Notes: generated from the letters alone by a model not told the origin. A stretch of 23,203 bases of DNA from an uncultured Clostridia bacterium (GCA_945613045.1 CALZAG010000004.1:1-23203); one strand, 5' to 3'; shown: positions 1 through 7,244, counted from the first letter of the stretch. A program made the numbers and translations.

Positions 1-1
1 T

Positions 2-805
2 ATCATGCGCTGCGTCGATAAGCTTGACAAGATAGGAGCCGTCAAGGTGCGCCAGCTTCTGATGGACGAGCTTCATATGTTCTCCCACAAGGCCGACGAC
101 GTTATGGATTTCATGGCGATATCCGGAACAAACGCCGAGGTCATCGCGGGTCTTGAGCGCTATCGCGGCATGAACGAGCTGTTCGACGAGGGGCTGGAGG
201 AGCTCATAACGGTCACGAAATATCTCTCGGACTTCGGCGTTCCCGAGGAGAATTTCACCGTTGACCTGTCTATCGCCCGCGGTCTGGATTACTACACCGG
301 AACCGTCTACGAGACCGGGATGACAGAGCATCCGGAGATTGGCTCCATTTGCTCCGGCGGCAGATACGACGATCTTGCCGGTTATTACACCGACAAGAAG
401 CTGCCCGGTGTGGGCATCTCCATCGGCCTTACAAGGCTTTTCTATGTTCTTAACGAGCAGGGGCTGCTGTCGGATGAGACTGTCTCCGCTCCGGCGGACG
501 CGCTCGTTATCCCGATGACGGAGGAGCTCGGCTGCGCCATCTCCGCCGCGACCGTCCTGCGTGACGCGGGCGTGCGCACCCAGCTTTACTGCGAGAAGAA
601 GAAATTTAAGGCGAAAATGAGCTATGCCGACAAGCTCGGCATACCATATGTCGTGCTCATCGGCGAGGATGAGATAGCCGAGGGCGTCGTTGCCGTGAAG
701 GATATGCTCAGCGGCCGGCAGCAGAAGCTCAGCCCCGAGGCGGCTGCTGCGTTTATTAAGAATGCTATGGATGAGCGCGCACTTGCAGCGGTCATCAAGG
801 AATAA
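2..805 (+). CDS. hisS: Histidyl-tRNA synthetase, C-terminal part (5' end outside window)
   Basis: This is the 3' part of histidyl-tRNA synthetase, the cytoplasmic class II enzyme that charges tRNA-His. The reading frame is open from base 2, so the start lies upstream. The HisRS-specific histidine A motif is clear (ARGLDYYTGTVYE, about residues 92-104 of the visible part). It is followed by the GGRYDDL segment and by class II motif 3 (GVGISIGLTRL). The last 100 or so residues fit the HisRS anticodon-binding domain. Motifs 1 and 2 would lie upstream of the window or close to its edge. The stop is 13 nt before aspS, which has its own strong ribosome site, so the two are very probably co-transcribed. 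The hisS-aspS pair is a common gene order in Bacillota. Confidence is high. Confidence 0.97.
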   Translation: MMRCVDKLDKIGAVKVRQLLMDELHMFSHKADDVMDFMAISGTNAEVIAGLERYRGMNELFDEGLEELITVTKYLSDFGVPEENFTVDLSIARGLDYYTGTVYETGMTEHPEIGSICSGGRYDDLAGYYTDKKLPGVGISIGLTRLFYVLNEQGLLSDETVSAPADALVIPMTEELGCAISAATVLRDAGVRTQLYCEKKKFKAKMSYADKLGIPYVVLIGEDEIAEGVVAVKDMLSGRQQKLSPEAAAAFIKNAMDERALAAVIKE

Positions 806-806
806 T

Positions 807-811
807 GGAGG
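807..811 (+). promoter_or_regulatory. Ribosome binding site that fixes the aspS start
   Basis: A perfect GGAGG lies 7 nt before the ATG at 819. The same frame is open back to an ATG at 762 inside hisS. That longer form would add 19 residues unlike any AspRS N-terminus and has no comparable site, so the start at 819 is preferred. Confidence 0.85.
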
Positions 812-818
812 CATATAT

Positions 819-2600
819 ATGACACAGTCCCGTACACATACCTGCAATGAGCTCCGCATAGATAATGTCGGAGAAAAGGTCAAAATAGTCGGCTGGATGG
901 AAAATGTCCGCGAGGTCGGCCAGAATTTCGCGTTCGTCGTCGTCCGCGATTTCTACGGCACCACTCAGGTGGTCGTCGAGACCGAGGATATGATGAAGAT
1001 AGTCAAGTGCATCAACAAGGAAAGCGTTATTTCCGTTGAGGGCACCGTGCGTGAGCGCGACAGCAAAAATCCCAGACAGGCCACCGGCGATATCGAGGTC
1101 GTGCCCGAGAATATCGAGGTGCTTGGCCGCTGCCGCTATAATGAGCTGCCGTTCGAGATAAACCGCAGCCGCGAGGCCGACGAGACCGCGAGACTGAAGT
1201 ACCGCTATCTCGACCTGCGCAATCCCGCGGTCAAGCAGAATATCATCCTGCGCTGCAATGTTGTTGCCGCCCTGCGCAAGGCCATGACGGAGCACGGCTT
1301 CCTTGAGATCACGACACCCATACTCACCGCCTCCTCCCCCGAGGGCGCGAGGGACTATCTTGTCCCCGCAAGGAAGCACCCGGGCAAGTTCTACGCCCTG
1401 CCTCAGGCACCCCAGCAGTTCAAGCAGCTGCTCATGACCTCGGGCTTTGACCGCTATTTCCAGATAGCCCCCTGCTTCAGGGACGAGGACGCGCGCGGCG
1501 ACCGCTCCCCGGGTGAGTTTTATCAGCTCGATATGGAGATGTCCTTCGCCTGCCAGGACGACGTTTTTGCGGTCATCGAGGACGTCCTGCCTCCCATTTT
1601 CGCCAAATACGGCACCTATGATATAGCAAGCGAGGCCCCGTTCAGGCGTATCGGCTTTGAAGAAGCCATGGAAAGATACGGCTCGGATAAGCCCGACCTG
1701 CGCATAGACCTCGTTGTCGAGGATATAACGGGACTCGTTCAGGGCACGGAATTTCCGCCCTTTGCCGAGGGCAACACCGTCAAGGCCATCGTCGTCAGCG
1801 GCTGCGAGCTGACCCGCAAGCAGATTGACAAGCTCTGCACCGACGTTGAGGTGCAGGCCGGCGCAAAGCCCTATTGGTTCAAGGTCGACGAAAACGGCGA
1901 GCTTGCAGGCGGCGTTGCAAAGTTCCTTCAGGACAGAAAAGAACAGCTTGCCGAAAAGCTTGACCTCAAGCCCGGCTGCCTTGTGGGCGTCACTGCGGGC
2001 AAAAAGGCCGCGGCGCAGAAGACCGCGGGCGTCATGCGCAAGATGCTCGGCGCCGCCGTTCCCGGACATATGGACAAGGAGCGCTATGAGTTCTGCTGGA
2101 TCGTCGACTTCCCCATGTACGAGATCGGCGAGGAGTCCGGCGAGCTTGAGTTCTGCCATAACCCGTTTTCCATGCCCAACGGCGGCCTTGAGATCCTCGA
2201 GAAGGCCGAGCGAGGCGAGATAGATCCTCTCACGATCACCGCGTATCAGTACGATCTGGTCTGCAACGGCGTGGAGCTGTCCTCCGGTGCTGTGCGTAAC
2301 CACGATCCCGAGATAATGATAAAGGCCTTTGAGATGGTGCGCCTCGGCGAGGACGACGTCAAGGCCAAGTTCCCCGCCATGTACAACGCATTCTGCTACG
2401 GCGCTCCCCCTCACGCGGGCATCGCCCCGGGCGTCGACCGCATGGTCATGCTGCTTGCCGGCGAGGACTCCATCCGCGAGATCATACCCTTCCCAATGAA
2501 CAAGAACGCTCAGGACATCATGATGGGCGCTCCCTCCGCCGTCGAGCAGAAGCAGCTTGACGAGCTGCACATTGCAGTGACCTGCGAAGAGGAAGAGTGA
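819..2600 (+). CDS. aspS: Aspartyl-tRNA synthetase
   Basis: Aspartyl-tRNA synthetase (593 aa, normal for the bacterial enzyme) charges tRNA-Asp in the cytoplasm. An N-terminal OB-fold anticodon-binding domain (about residues 18-105) precedes the class II core. Motif 1 lies near 161-180. Motif 2 lies near 219-242, with FRDEDARGDRSPGEFYQLD. A long bacterial insertion domain follows, and motif 3 is GAPPHAGIAPGVDRMVML near the C-terminus. The motif 2 wording (DRSPGEFYQLD) and the segment PGKFYALPQAPQQ differ from the E. coli/Bacillus wording. As I recall, they resemble alphaproteobacterial-type AspRS. Whether the enzyme is strictly Asp-specific or also charges tRNA-Asn cannot be told here. The start at 819 is set by GGAGG. 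The gene sits between hisS and the comM-like gene in an apparent operon. Confidence 0.97.
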   Translation: MTQSRTHTCNELRIDNVGEKVKIVGWMENVREVGQNFAFVVVRDFYGTTQVVVETEDMMKIVKCINKESVISVEGTVRERDSKNPRQATGDIEVVPENIEVLGRCRYNELPFEINRSREADETARLKYRYLDLRNPAVKQNIILRCNVVAALRKAMTEHGFLEITTPILTASSPEGARDYLVPARKHPGKFYALPQAPQQFKQLLMTSGFDRYFQIAPCFRDEDARGDRSPGEFYQLDMEMSFACQDDVFAVIEDVLPPIFAKYGTYDIASEAPFRRIGFEEAMERYGSDKPDLRIDLVVEDITGLVQGTEFPPFAEGNTVKAIVVSGCELTRKQIDKLCTDVEVQAGAKPYWFKVDENGELAGGVAKFLQDRKEQLAEKLDLKPGCLVGVTAGKKAAAQKTAGVMRKMLGAAVPGHMDKERYEFCWIVDFPMYEIGEESGELEFCHNPFSMPNGGLEILEKAERGEIDPLTITAYQYDLVCNGVELSSGAVRNHDPEIMIKAFEMVRLGEDDVKAKFPAMYNAFCYGAPPHAGIAPGVDRMVMLLAGEDSIREIIPFPMNKNAQDIMMGAPSAVEQKQLDELHIAVTCEEEE

Positions 2601-2631
2601 TAAAGCCTGGAGCCAAGGCGGGTGATTTTTG

Positions 2632-4152
2632 ATGTTAGCTACAATAAGGTCCCTCGGCGTAAAGGGGGTCGGCGGCTACGGGGTCTCGGTGGAGGTGTTC
2701 GTCTCCAACGGGCTTGTGAACTTCGATATCGTCGGCCTGCCGGACACGGCGGTCAAGGAAGCCCGCGAAAGGGTGCGCGCCGCGATAAAATCAAACGGCT
2801 TCAAATTCCCCGTCAGCCGCGTCACCGTGAACCTCGCGCCCGCCGACACCAAAAAGGCGGGCACGGTGTACGACCTGCCGATAATGCTCGGCATCCTCGC
2901 GGCGACGGGCATAATAAAGCAGCCCAGGCCCCATACCGCGTTTTTCGGCGAGCTGTCCCTCAACGGTGAGCTGCGCCCGGTAAACGGCGCGCTGCCCATG
3001 GCTGTCGCCGCTGCGCGGGAGGGCGTAAGGGAGCTTTTCGTCCCTGCGGACAATGCCCAGGAGGCGGCGTATGCCGACGGCGTTGCCGTATACCCCGTGT
3101 CAAACGTCTCGGAGCTGATAGCGCATCTGCGGGGCGAGTTTCTTATAAAGCCCATGGCGGCGCCGGAGCTGTGCGCCGACGATCTTCGCTATCCCGATTT
3201 TTCCGACGTCAAGGGCCAGGAGAACGTCAAGCGCGCGATGGAAATCGCCGCCGCGGGAGGGCATAACATCCTCATGGTCGGCCCGCCGGGCGCGGGCAAG
3301 AGCATGATGAGCAAGCGCCTGCCCGGCATACTTCCGGATATGACGAAGGAGGAGATGCTGCGCTCGACGGAGATATACTCCGTTGCGGGACTGACGGGAA
3401 AGAATAACCCCATTATTGCGACAAGGCCATTCCGCGCCCCGCATCACACCGTTTCGCCCACGGCTTTGTCCGGCGGCGGCACCGTGCCGCGCCCGGGCGA
3501 GATAAGCCTTGCCCATAACGGCGTGCTGTTTCTCGACGAGCTGCCGGAATTCCGCAAGGATGTTCTGGAGGTGCTCCGCCAGCCTTTGGAGGACGGCGAG
3601 GTGACGGTATCCCGCGTCGCCGGAAGCGAGACCTTCCCGTCAAACTTCATGCTTGTGTGCGCGATGAACCCCTGCAAATGCGGATGGTACGGCCATCCCT
3701 CGGGACGCTGCCGCTGCTCGGCGAACGAGGTGCGCGCATATCACAGCCGCATATCCGGCCCGCTGCTCGACAGGATAGATATTATCGTCGAGGCCCCGGC
3801 GCTGGAGTATGAGGAGCTTAAAAACCGCGCTCCGGCAGAAAGCTCGGCCGAGATAAAAAAGCGCGTCAATAAGGCCAGAGCGCGCCAGCAGGAGCGCTTT
3901 GCCGGAACGGACATCGCAAGCAACGCGGACATGAACACAAAGGCGCTCAACACATACTGCGTCCTGACGCCCGAGTGCGAGGAGCTCATGCGTCAGGCCT
4001 TTGACAGCATGGGGCTCACCGCGAGAAGCTACGACCGCATCCTGCGTGTGGCACGCACCATCGCCGATCTTGAGGGTGCGGAGGATATCGGCGCCGAGCA
4101 CATAGCCGAGGCGATACAGTACCGCACCTATGATTTCAGGGACGGTCTGTAA
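2632..4152 (+). CDS. comM: YifB/ComM-family AAA+ ATPase (Mg-chelatase-like)
   Basis: A 506-aa protein of the YifB/ComM family, full length for the family. The N-terminal Lon-like (ChlI) domain carries LAPADTKKAGTVYDLPIML (about 68-86). The AAA+ core has Walker A GPPGAGKS (217-224), the segment FRAPHHTVSPTALSGGG and Walker B VLFLDE (298-303). A cysteine cluster follows (C348, C350, C360, C362), then the family's C-terminal helical domain. In Gram-negative bacteria ComM is a hexameric helicase that aids branch migration during natural transformation; the role in Clostridia is unclear. A TTG immediately precedes the ATG; I prefer the ATG at 2632, about 9 nt after a GGCGGG-like site. The gap to aspS is 31 nt, so it probably belongs to the hisS-aspS operon. 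It has no magnesium-chelatase partners nearby, so the old chelatase name should be ignored. Confidence 0.93.
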   Translation: MLATIRSLGVKGVGGYGVSVEVFVSNGLVNFDIVGLPDTAVKEARERVRAAIKSNGFKFPVSRVTVNLAPADTKKAGTVYDLPIMLGILAATGIIKQPRPHTAFFGELSLNGELRPVNGALPMAVAAAREGVRELFVPADNAQEAAYADGVAVYPVSNVSELIAHLRGEFLIKPMAAPELCADDLRYPDFSDVKGQENVKRAMEIAAAGGHNILMVGPPGAGKSMMSKRLPGILPDMTKEEMLRSTEIYSVAGLTGKNNPIIATRPFRAPHHTVSPTALSGGGTVPRPGEISLAHNGVLFLDELPEFRKDVLEVLRQPLEDGEVTVSRVAGSETFPSNFMLVCAMNPCKCGWYGHPSGRCRCSANEVRAYHSRISGPLLDRIDIIVEAPALEYEELKNRAPAESSAEIKKRVNKARARQQERFAGTDIASNADMNTKALNTYCVLTPECEELMRQAFDSMGLTARSYDRILRVARTIADLEGAEDIGAEHIAEAIQYRTYDFRDGL

Positions 4153-4166
4153 GCCGGCTCAGACAT

Positions 4167-4190
4167 AAAAAAACAGCGCCCATCGGCGCC
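4167..4190 (-). terminator. Intrinsic terminator of the minus-strand unit
   Basis: Read on the minus strand, GCGCC pairs with GGCGC around a GAUG loop (stem 4189-4185 with 4180-4176). A UG and then seven U residues (4173-4167) follow. It faces the comM stop and ends transcription coming from about 4500. Confidence 0.8.
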
Positions 4191-4209
4191 GCAAAACACA
4201 TATATAAAC

Positions 4210-4270
4210 GAAATGACCCTTGACTGCGCGGTTTCTTTACACCGTTTTTATAGCAGTCAAGGGTCATTTC
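4210..4270. terminator. 18-bp perfect inverted repeat, likely bidirectional terminator
   Basis: The arms at 4210-4227 and 4253-4270 are perfect complements of 18 nt around a 25-nt loop, which has its own CGGT/ACCG pair. The GC-rich core is flanked by AAAT on one side and ATTT on the other, as in symmetrical terminators. Downstream U-richness is modest on both strands. It is placed to stop comM transcription on the plus strand and could act as a first terminator or 3' stabiliser for the minus-strand RNA. A protein-binding or processing role cannot be excluded. Confidence 0.5.
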
Positions 4271-4506
4271 TCCGAATTCTTAGTATCTAACATCATTGGT
4301 TACCTCTCTTTCTGCGGAATGGACGCCGCCTGTCACCGGAACATAAATTCAAAACACTTAACTTATCTGTATTTCCCATAGGCGGGATACGCTGTGTGTT
4401 CCTGTTCTCTTAATATTTTGACTTCGGCGCCGTTCCCTCACTTCCGGACGATCTCCGGTTCATGAGGGCTTATTAGTTGTACATCGGTATCACCCTTTCT
4501 GATTAT

Positions 4507-4535
4507 ATGATAGCAGGGCGGGAAGCGCTTTTCAA
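4507..4535 (-). promoter_or_regulatory. Sigma-A type promoter of the candidate small RNA
   Basis: On the minus strand, TTGAAA (4535-4530), a 17-nt spacer and TATCAT (4512-4507) with an extended TGn just upstream (4515-4513). A TATAAT-like sequence overlaps slightly downstream. The predicted start is near 4500. The same TTGAAA/TGnTATCAT pair occurs before the YkvA gene at 10923-10950. Confidence 0.65.
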
Positions 4536-4610
4536 GAGTCAAACTTTACGAATTTAAAGAGCGAAATTTGTTCATGGCTCCGAACTTTGCAAAACCGCCC
4601 TCCTAACTTG

Positions 4611-4639
4611 TTGACAAGGCGTTTCGGGGCTTGTATAAT
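4611..4639 (+). promoter_or_regulatory. Consensus sigma-A promoter (P1) upstream of thiI
   Basis: TTGACA (4611-4616), a 17-nt spacer and TATAAT (4634-4639) match the sigma-A consensus exactly. The predicted start is near 4646, giving a leader of about 120 nt that contains the stem-loop at 4651-4708 before the thiI start codon. It is divergent from the small-RNA promoter about 75 nt away. Confidence 0.85.
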
Positions 4640-4650
4640 ATAAGTGTTGT

Positions 4651-4708
4651 GAGCCAAAATTTCAGGCGTCCGCAGGCTGTAGGTCTGCGGATTTCTTGCG
4701 TTCGGCTC
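4651..4708 (+). other. Stem-loop leader element between the two thiI promoters
   Basis: GAGCC (4651-4655) pairs with GGCTC (4704-4708). Inside, TCCGCAG (4669-4675) pairs perfectly with CTGCGGA (4685-4691) around a 9-nt loop. It would fold in RNA made from P1 but not from P2, whose start lies downstream. No U-run follows, so it is not a simple terminator. I cannot match it to a known riboswitch; the TPP consensus is absent. Confidence 0.4.
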
Positions 4709-4724
4709 AAAACGGTGCTATAAT
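4696..4724 (+). promoter_or_regulatory. Second promoter (P2) upstream of thiI
   Basis: TTGCGT (4696-4701), a 17-nt spacer and TATAAT (4719-4724) with an extended TGC directly upstream. The predicted start near 4731 leaves a short leader of about 35 nt before the ATG at 4766. It lies inside the leader of P1, so thiI-cinA appears to have tandem promoters. Confidence 0.7.
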
Positions 4725-4765
4725 CGACCCTTGTACTGAACAATTAATTTTTCGGGAGAAAACAC

Positions 4766-5941
4766 ATGATAAACGATATTATCCTTCTCAAGCTCGGCGA
4801 GATCGTGCTCAAGGGCCTCAACCGCCGCTCCTTTGAACAGAAGCTCATGGGCAATATAAAGCGCCGCCTCGAGCGCATCGGAAATTTCAGGACATACCTG
4901 ATGCAGTCGACGGCCTATATTGAGCCCGTTGACGATACGAGCGATATGGACGCGGCCTTCGAGGCTATGACGAAGGTGTTCGGCATCGCATCGGTAAACC
5001 GCGCCGCCGGCTGCGAAAAGGAGCCGCGGAAGATAGCGGAGCTTGCCGTGAGCTATCTCCGGGACGATATGCTCAGCGCGGGAAGCTTCAAGGTCGAGTG
5101 CAAGCGCAGCGATAAGCGCTTCCCCATGACGAGCATAGAGCTTGCCCAGTTCGTCGGCGGCGAGCTGGCCGAGGCATATCCAAGCTGCACCGTGGACGTC
5201 CACGAGCCGGAGCTGACCGTGCACGTTGAGATACGCGATCTGGCGGCCTATGTCCACGCTGCGCCCACCCCCGGTGCGGGCGGTATGCCCGTCGGCTGCA
5301 ACGGCGTGGGCGTGACATTGCTGTCCGGCGGCATCGACAGCCCGGTATCGACGTATATGATAGCAAAGCGCGGCGTGCGCCTTATACCCGTGCACTTTTT
5401 CTCCTTCCCCTATACCTCCGAGCAGGCGAAGCAGAAGGTCGTGGAGCTTGCCGAGCTCCTGACGGTCTATTGCGGCGAGATGACGATTGAGGTAGTGCCC
5501 TTCACCCACATTCAGGAGGAGATACGCGCCAAGTGCCCCGAGGAATACTTCACGCTCATCATGCGCAGATTCATGATGCGCATCGCCCAGAGGATAGCCG
5601 AGGCAAACGGAGCCAAAGCCATCGTCACCGGCGAAAACCTCGGACAGGTTGCAAGCCAGACCATGGAGGCCATGGCCTCGACTCAGGCGGTGACGGAGCT
5701 GCCCGTGCTGCAGCCGCTCATCGGTATGGACAAGGAGGAGATAGTCAGGCTCGCCCGCAGGATAGGCACATTTGATACGTCCATCCTGCCTTATGAGGAC
5801 TGCTGCACCGTGTTCACACCCAAGCACCCCAAGACCAAACCCAAGGTGCATGAGGTCGCGGCGCTCGAGTCGGTGCTGGATATCGAGGGCCTCGTTGACG
5901 AGGCGCTAAGCGGCATTGAAAGGATAAAGGTGGGACAATGA
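4766..5941 (+). CDS. thiI: tRNA 4-thiouridine synthetase ThiI (short form)
   Basis: ThiI adenylates U8 of tRNA with ATP and directs sulfur transfer to give 4-thiouridine; in some bacteria it also supplies sulfur for thiazole synthesis. The 391-aa protein has the N-terminal ferredoxin-like and THUMP region (about 1-165). The PP-loop SGGIDS follows at 187-192, with the family segment GENLGQVASQT (289-299). C346 and C347 lie near the C-terminus in EDCCTVFTPKHPKTKP. There is no C-terminal rhodanese domain, so sulfur probably comes directly from a cysteine desulfurase, as in the Bacillus short form. Unlike many Bacillota, no desulfurase gene sits just upstream. The ATG at 4766 follows GGGAG by 7 nt. 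The stop overlaps the cinA start by 4 nt, implying coupled translation. Confidence 0.95.
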   Translation: MINDIILLKLGEIVLKGLNRRSFEQKLMGNIKRRLERIGNFRTYLMQSTAYIEPVDDTSDMDAAFEAMTKVFGIASVNRAAGCEKEPRKIAELAVSYLRDDMLSAGSFKVECKRSDKRFPMTSIELAQFVGGELAEAYPSCTVDVHEPELTVHVEIRDLAAYVHAAPTPGAGGMPVGCNGVGVTLLSGGIDSPVSTYMIAKRGVRLIPVHFFSFPYTSEQAKQKVVELAELLTVYCGEMTIEVVPFTHIQEEIRAKCPEEYFTLIMRRFMMRIAQRIAEANGAKAIVTGENLGQVASQTMEAMASTQAVTELPVLQPLIGMDKEEIVRLARRIGTFDTSILPYEDCCTVFTPKHPKTKPKVHEVAALESVLDIEGLVDEALSGIERIKVGQ

Positions 5942-7209
5942 GCAGGGTATATAATGCGGAGATACTCTCCGTCGGCACAGAGATACTTCTCGGCCATACT
6001 ACGAACACCGACGCTCGGGACATATCCCTCATGCTGTCGGAGATAGGAATAAACGTAAAATACCACACCGTGGTGGGGGATAACCCGCAGCGGCTTGCCG
6101 AATGCATCGATATCGCCCGCGGCAGGGCGGATATAATCATCTCCACCGGCGGCCTCGGGCCGACCTGCGACGACCTTACAAAGCAGCTTCTCGCAAAAGC
6201 CTTCGGGCTTGAGCTCAAAATGAATGAATATGAAAAGGCCTGCCTTTACGATTACCTCACCAACCGCGGCTACAGCAGGGAGATGACGGAGAACAATCTC
6301 CAGCAGGCCATGCTGCCGGAGGGCTGCACCGTTTTCCACAACGACTGGGGCACGGCTCCCGGCTGCGCCTTTGAAAAGGACGGTACGACGGTCATCATGA
6401 TGCCCGGGCCTCCCAAGGAGTGTAACGCCATGTTCCGCACCTGCGCGATGCCGTATCTGCGCTCCCTTTCCGATGAGCAGATCGTTTCTCACGCCGTCCA
6501 TGTTTTCGGTATGTCCGAAAGCGCCCTCGACCAGCTTTTCCGCGACGAGATGAACGCCATGACAAACCCCACCATGGCCCCCTACGCCAAGGAGAGCGAC
6601 TGCCTGCTTCAGATAACGGCGAAGGCCGGCAGCGTTGAGGAGGCGGAGGAGATGATGAGGCCCGTCATCGACCATGTATGCTCCGTGCTCGGCGACGTTG
6701 TGTTCGGCATCGACCTTGATAGCGTCGAGGAGCGGGTGATGCAGCTTTTAAGGGAGAAGAAAATGACCTTCTCCGCGGCGGAAAGCTGCACCGGCGGCGA
6801 GATAGCAAAGCGCTTTACCGACATGGCCGGAGCCAGCGAGTTTTTCCTCGGCGGAGTCACGACCTACACAAACGGCGCAAAGTCCAGGCTTCTCGGCATC
6901 GACCCCGCGCTCATTGAGGAAAAGGGCGCGGTGAGCTTCGAGGTCGCAAAGGAAATGGCCGAGCGCGTGAGAGCGCTCATGGGCAGCGATATGGGCGTCG
7001 GAGTGACCGGCCTTGCCGGCCCCGACGGCGACGGCGTGCACGAGGTAGGCACGGTGTTCGTGGCGCTTGCCACCGCCGACGGCACCTTCGTTCGTGAGCT
7101 GCACGTCGGCGACCGCAGGACACGCAGCTATGTCCGCCGCGTTTCCGGCAACTATGCTTTTGACATGATGCGCCGCCATATGCAGGGGCTTGAGGTCATA
7201 CCCAAATGA
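5938..7209 (+). CDS. cinA: CinA-family protein: N-terminal MoaB-like domain plus nicotinamide-nucleotide amidase domain
   Basis: A 423-aa two-domain CinA. The N-terminal COG1058 domain has SVGTEILLGHTTNTDA (11-26) and the STGGLGPTCDDLT stretch (69-81). The C-terminal PncC-like domain begins near 265 with AESCTGG (281-287) and continues to GVTGLAGPDGDG. In characterised members the N-domain acts as an ADP-ribose pyrophosphatase. The C-domain deamidates nicotinamide mononucleotide to nicotinic acid mononucleotide, recycling NMN made by ligase or other reactions. Some Gram-positives link the gene to competence. The start codon overlaps the thiI stop in an ATGA arrangement, and the gene ends directly at a strong bidirectional terminator, so thiI-cinA is a two-gene operon. 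No recA follows, in contrast to the streptococcal order. Confidence 0.95.
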   Translation: MSRVYNAEILSVGTEILLGHTTNTDARDISLMLSEIGINVKYHTVVGDNPQRLAECIDIARGRADIIISTGGLGPTCDDLTKQLLAKAFGLELKMNEYEKACLYDYLTNRGYSREMTENNLQQAMLPEGCTVFHNDWGTAPGCAFEKDGTTVIMMPGPPKECNAMFRTCAMPYLRSLSDEQIVSHAVHVFGMSESALDQLFRDEMNAMTNPTMAPYAKESDCLLQITAKAGSVEEAEEMMRPVIDHVCSVLGDVVFGIDLDSVEERVMQLLREKKMTFSAAESCTGGEIAKRFTDMAGASEFFLGGVTTYTNGAKSRLLGIDPALIEEKGAVSFEVAKEMAERVRALMGSDMGVGVTGLAGPDGDGVHEVGTVFVALATADGTFVRELHVGDRRTRSYVRRVSGNYAFDMMRRHMQGLEVIPK

Positions 7210-7244
7210 AAAAACTGCGTACCCAAATCGGGTACGCAGTTTTT
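7210..7244. terminator. Bidirectional terminator between cinA and the YhhN gene
   Basis: Arms 7210-7224 and 7230-7244 are a perfect 15-nt inverted repeat with a 5-nt loop. The core is ACTGCGTACCC, with an A5 tract on the left and a T5 tract on the right, so it works in both directions. It lies just after the cinA stop and faces the end of the minus-strand operon. Confidence 0.92.

Larger units (their letters stand above)
4161..4500 (-). ncRNA. Candidate orphan structured small RNA (about 340 nt)
   Basis: I do not recognise a known RNA family here. A promoter at 4507-4535 on the minus strand predicts a start near 4500, and an intrinsic terminator at 4190-4167 predicts the end. No minus-strand gene lies downstream, because comM is convergent, so this looks like a free-standing unit rather than an mRNA leader. 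Near the 5' end, CCCUCA (4468-4463) pairs with UGAGGG (4440-4435) and the inner CCGGA (4458-4454) with UCCGG (4448-4444). GUAUC (4390-4386) can pair with GAUAC (4492-4488), or GUAUCCC (4390-4384) can form a local hairpin with GGG and AUAC (4377-4369), so two folds compete. The body ends in an 18-bp hairpin (4270-4210). Very short open frames exist inside (see findings), so a micropeptide mRNA is the alternative. Existence as a transcript is inferred from signals only. Confidence 0.42.

Noticed and set aside
795..2570. A 591-codon open frame on the minus strand opposite aspS
   Set aside because: It is an antisense shadow caused by GC-rich codon bias; the plus strand encodes a complete AspRS with all class II motifs.
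2632..4152. Magnesium chelatase subunit for chlorophyll or cobalamin synthesis
   Set aside because: The length, Cys cluster and Lon-like N-terminus are those of YifB/ComM, and no chelatase partners are present.
4484..4497. Sequence similar to the T-box core (AGGGTGATACCG on the minus strand)
   Set aside because: The last bases differ from the T-box consensus, it lies at the very 5' end of the unit rather than before a terminator, and no amino-acid gene follows.
4161..4500. 6S RNA, tmRNA or RNase P RNA in the intergenic unit
   Set aside because: I found no tRNA-like end with a T-loop, no RNase P core words and no single long rod with a central bubble. 6S cannot be fully excluded without a covariance search, so the RNA is left unnamed.
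4646..4765. TPP riboswitch in the thiI leader
   Set aside because: The leader lacks the conserved TPP core (CTGAGA and ACCTGATCTGG-like segments), and thiI here probably serves tRNA thiolation.
4718..5851. A 377-codon minus-strand open frame opposite thiI
   Set aside because: It overlaps the whole of a well-supported thiI, has no family features, and would run over the thiI promoter and ribosome site.
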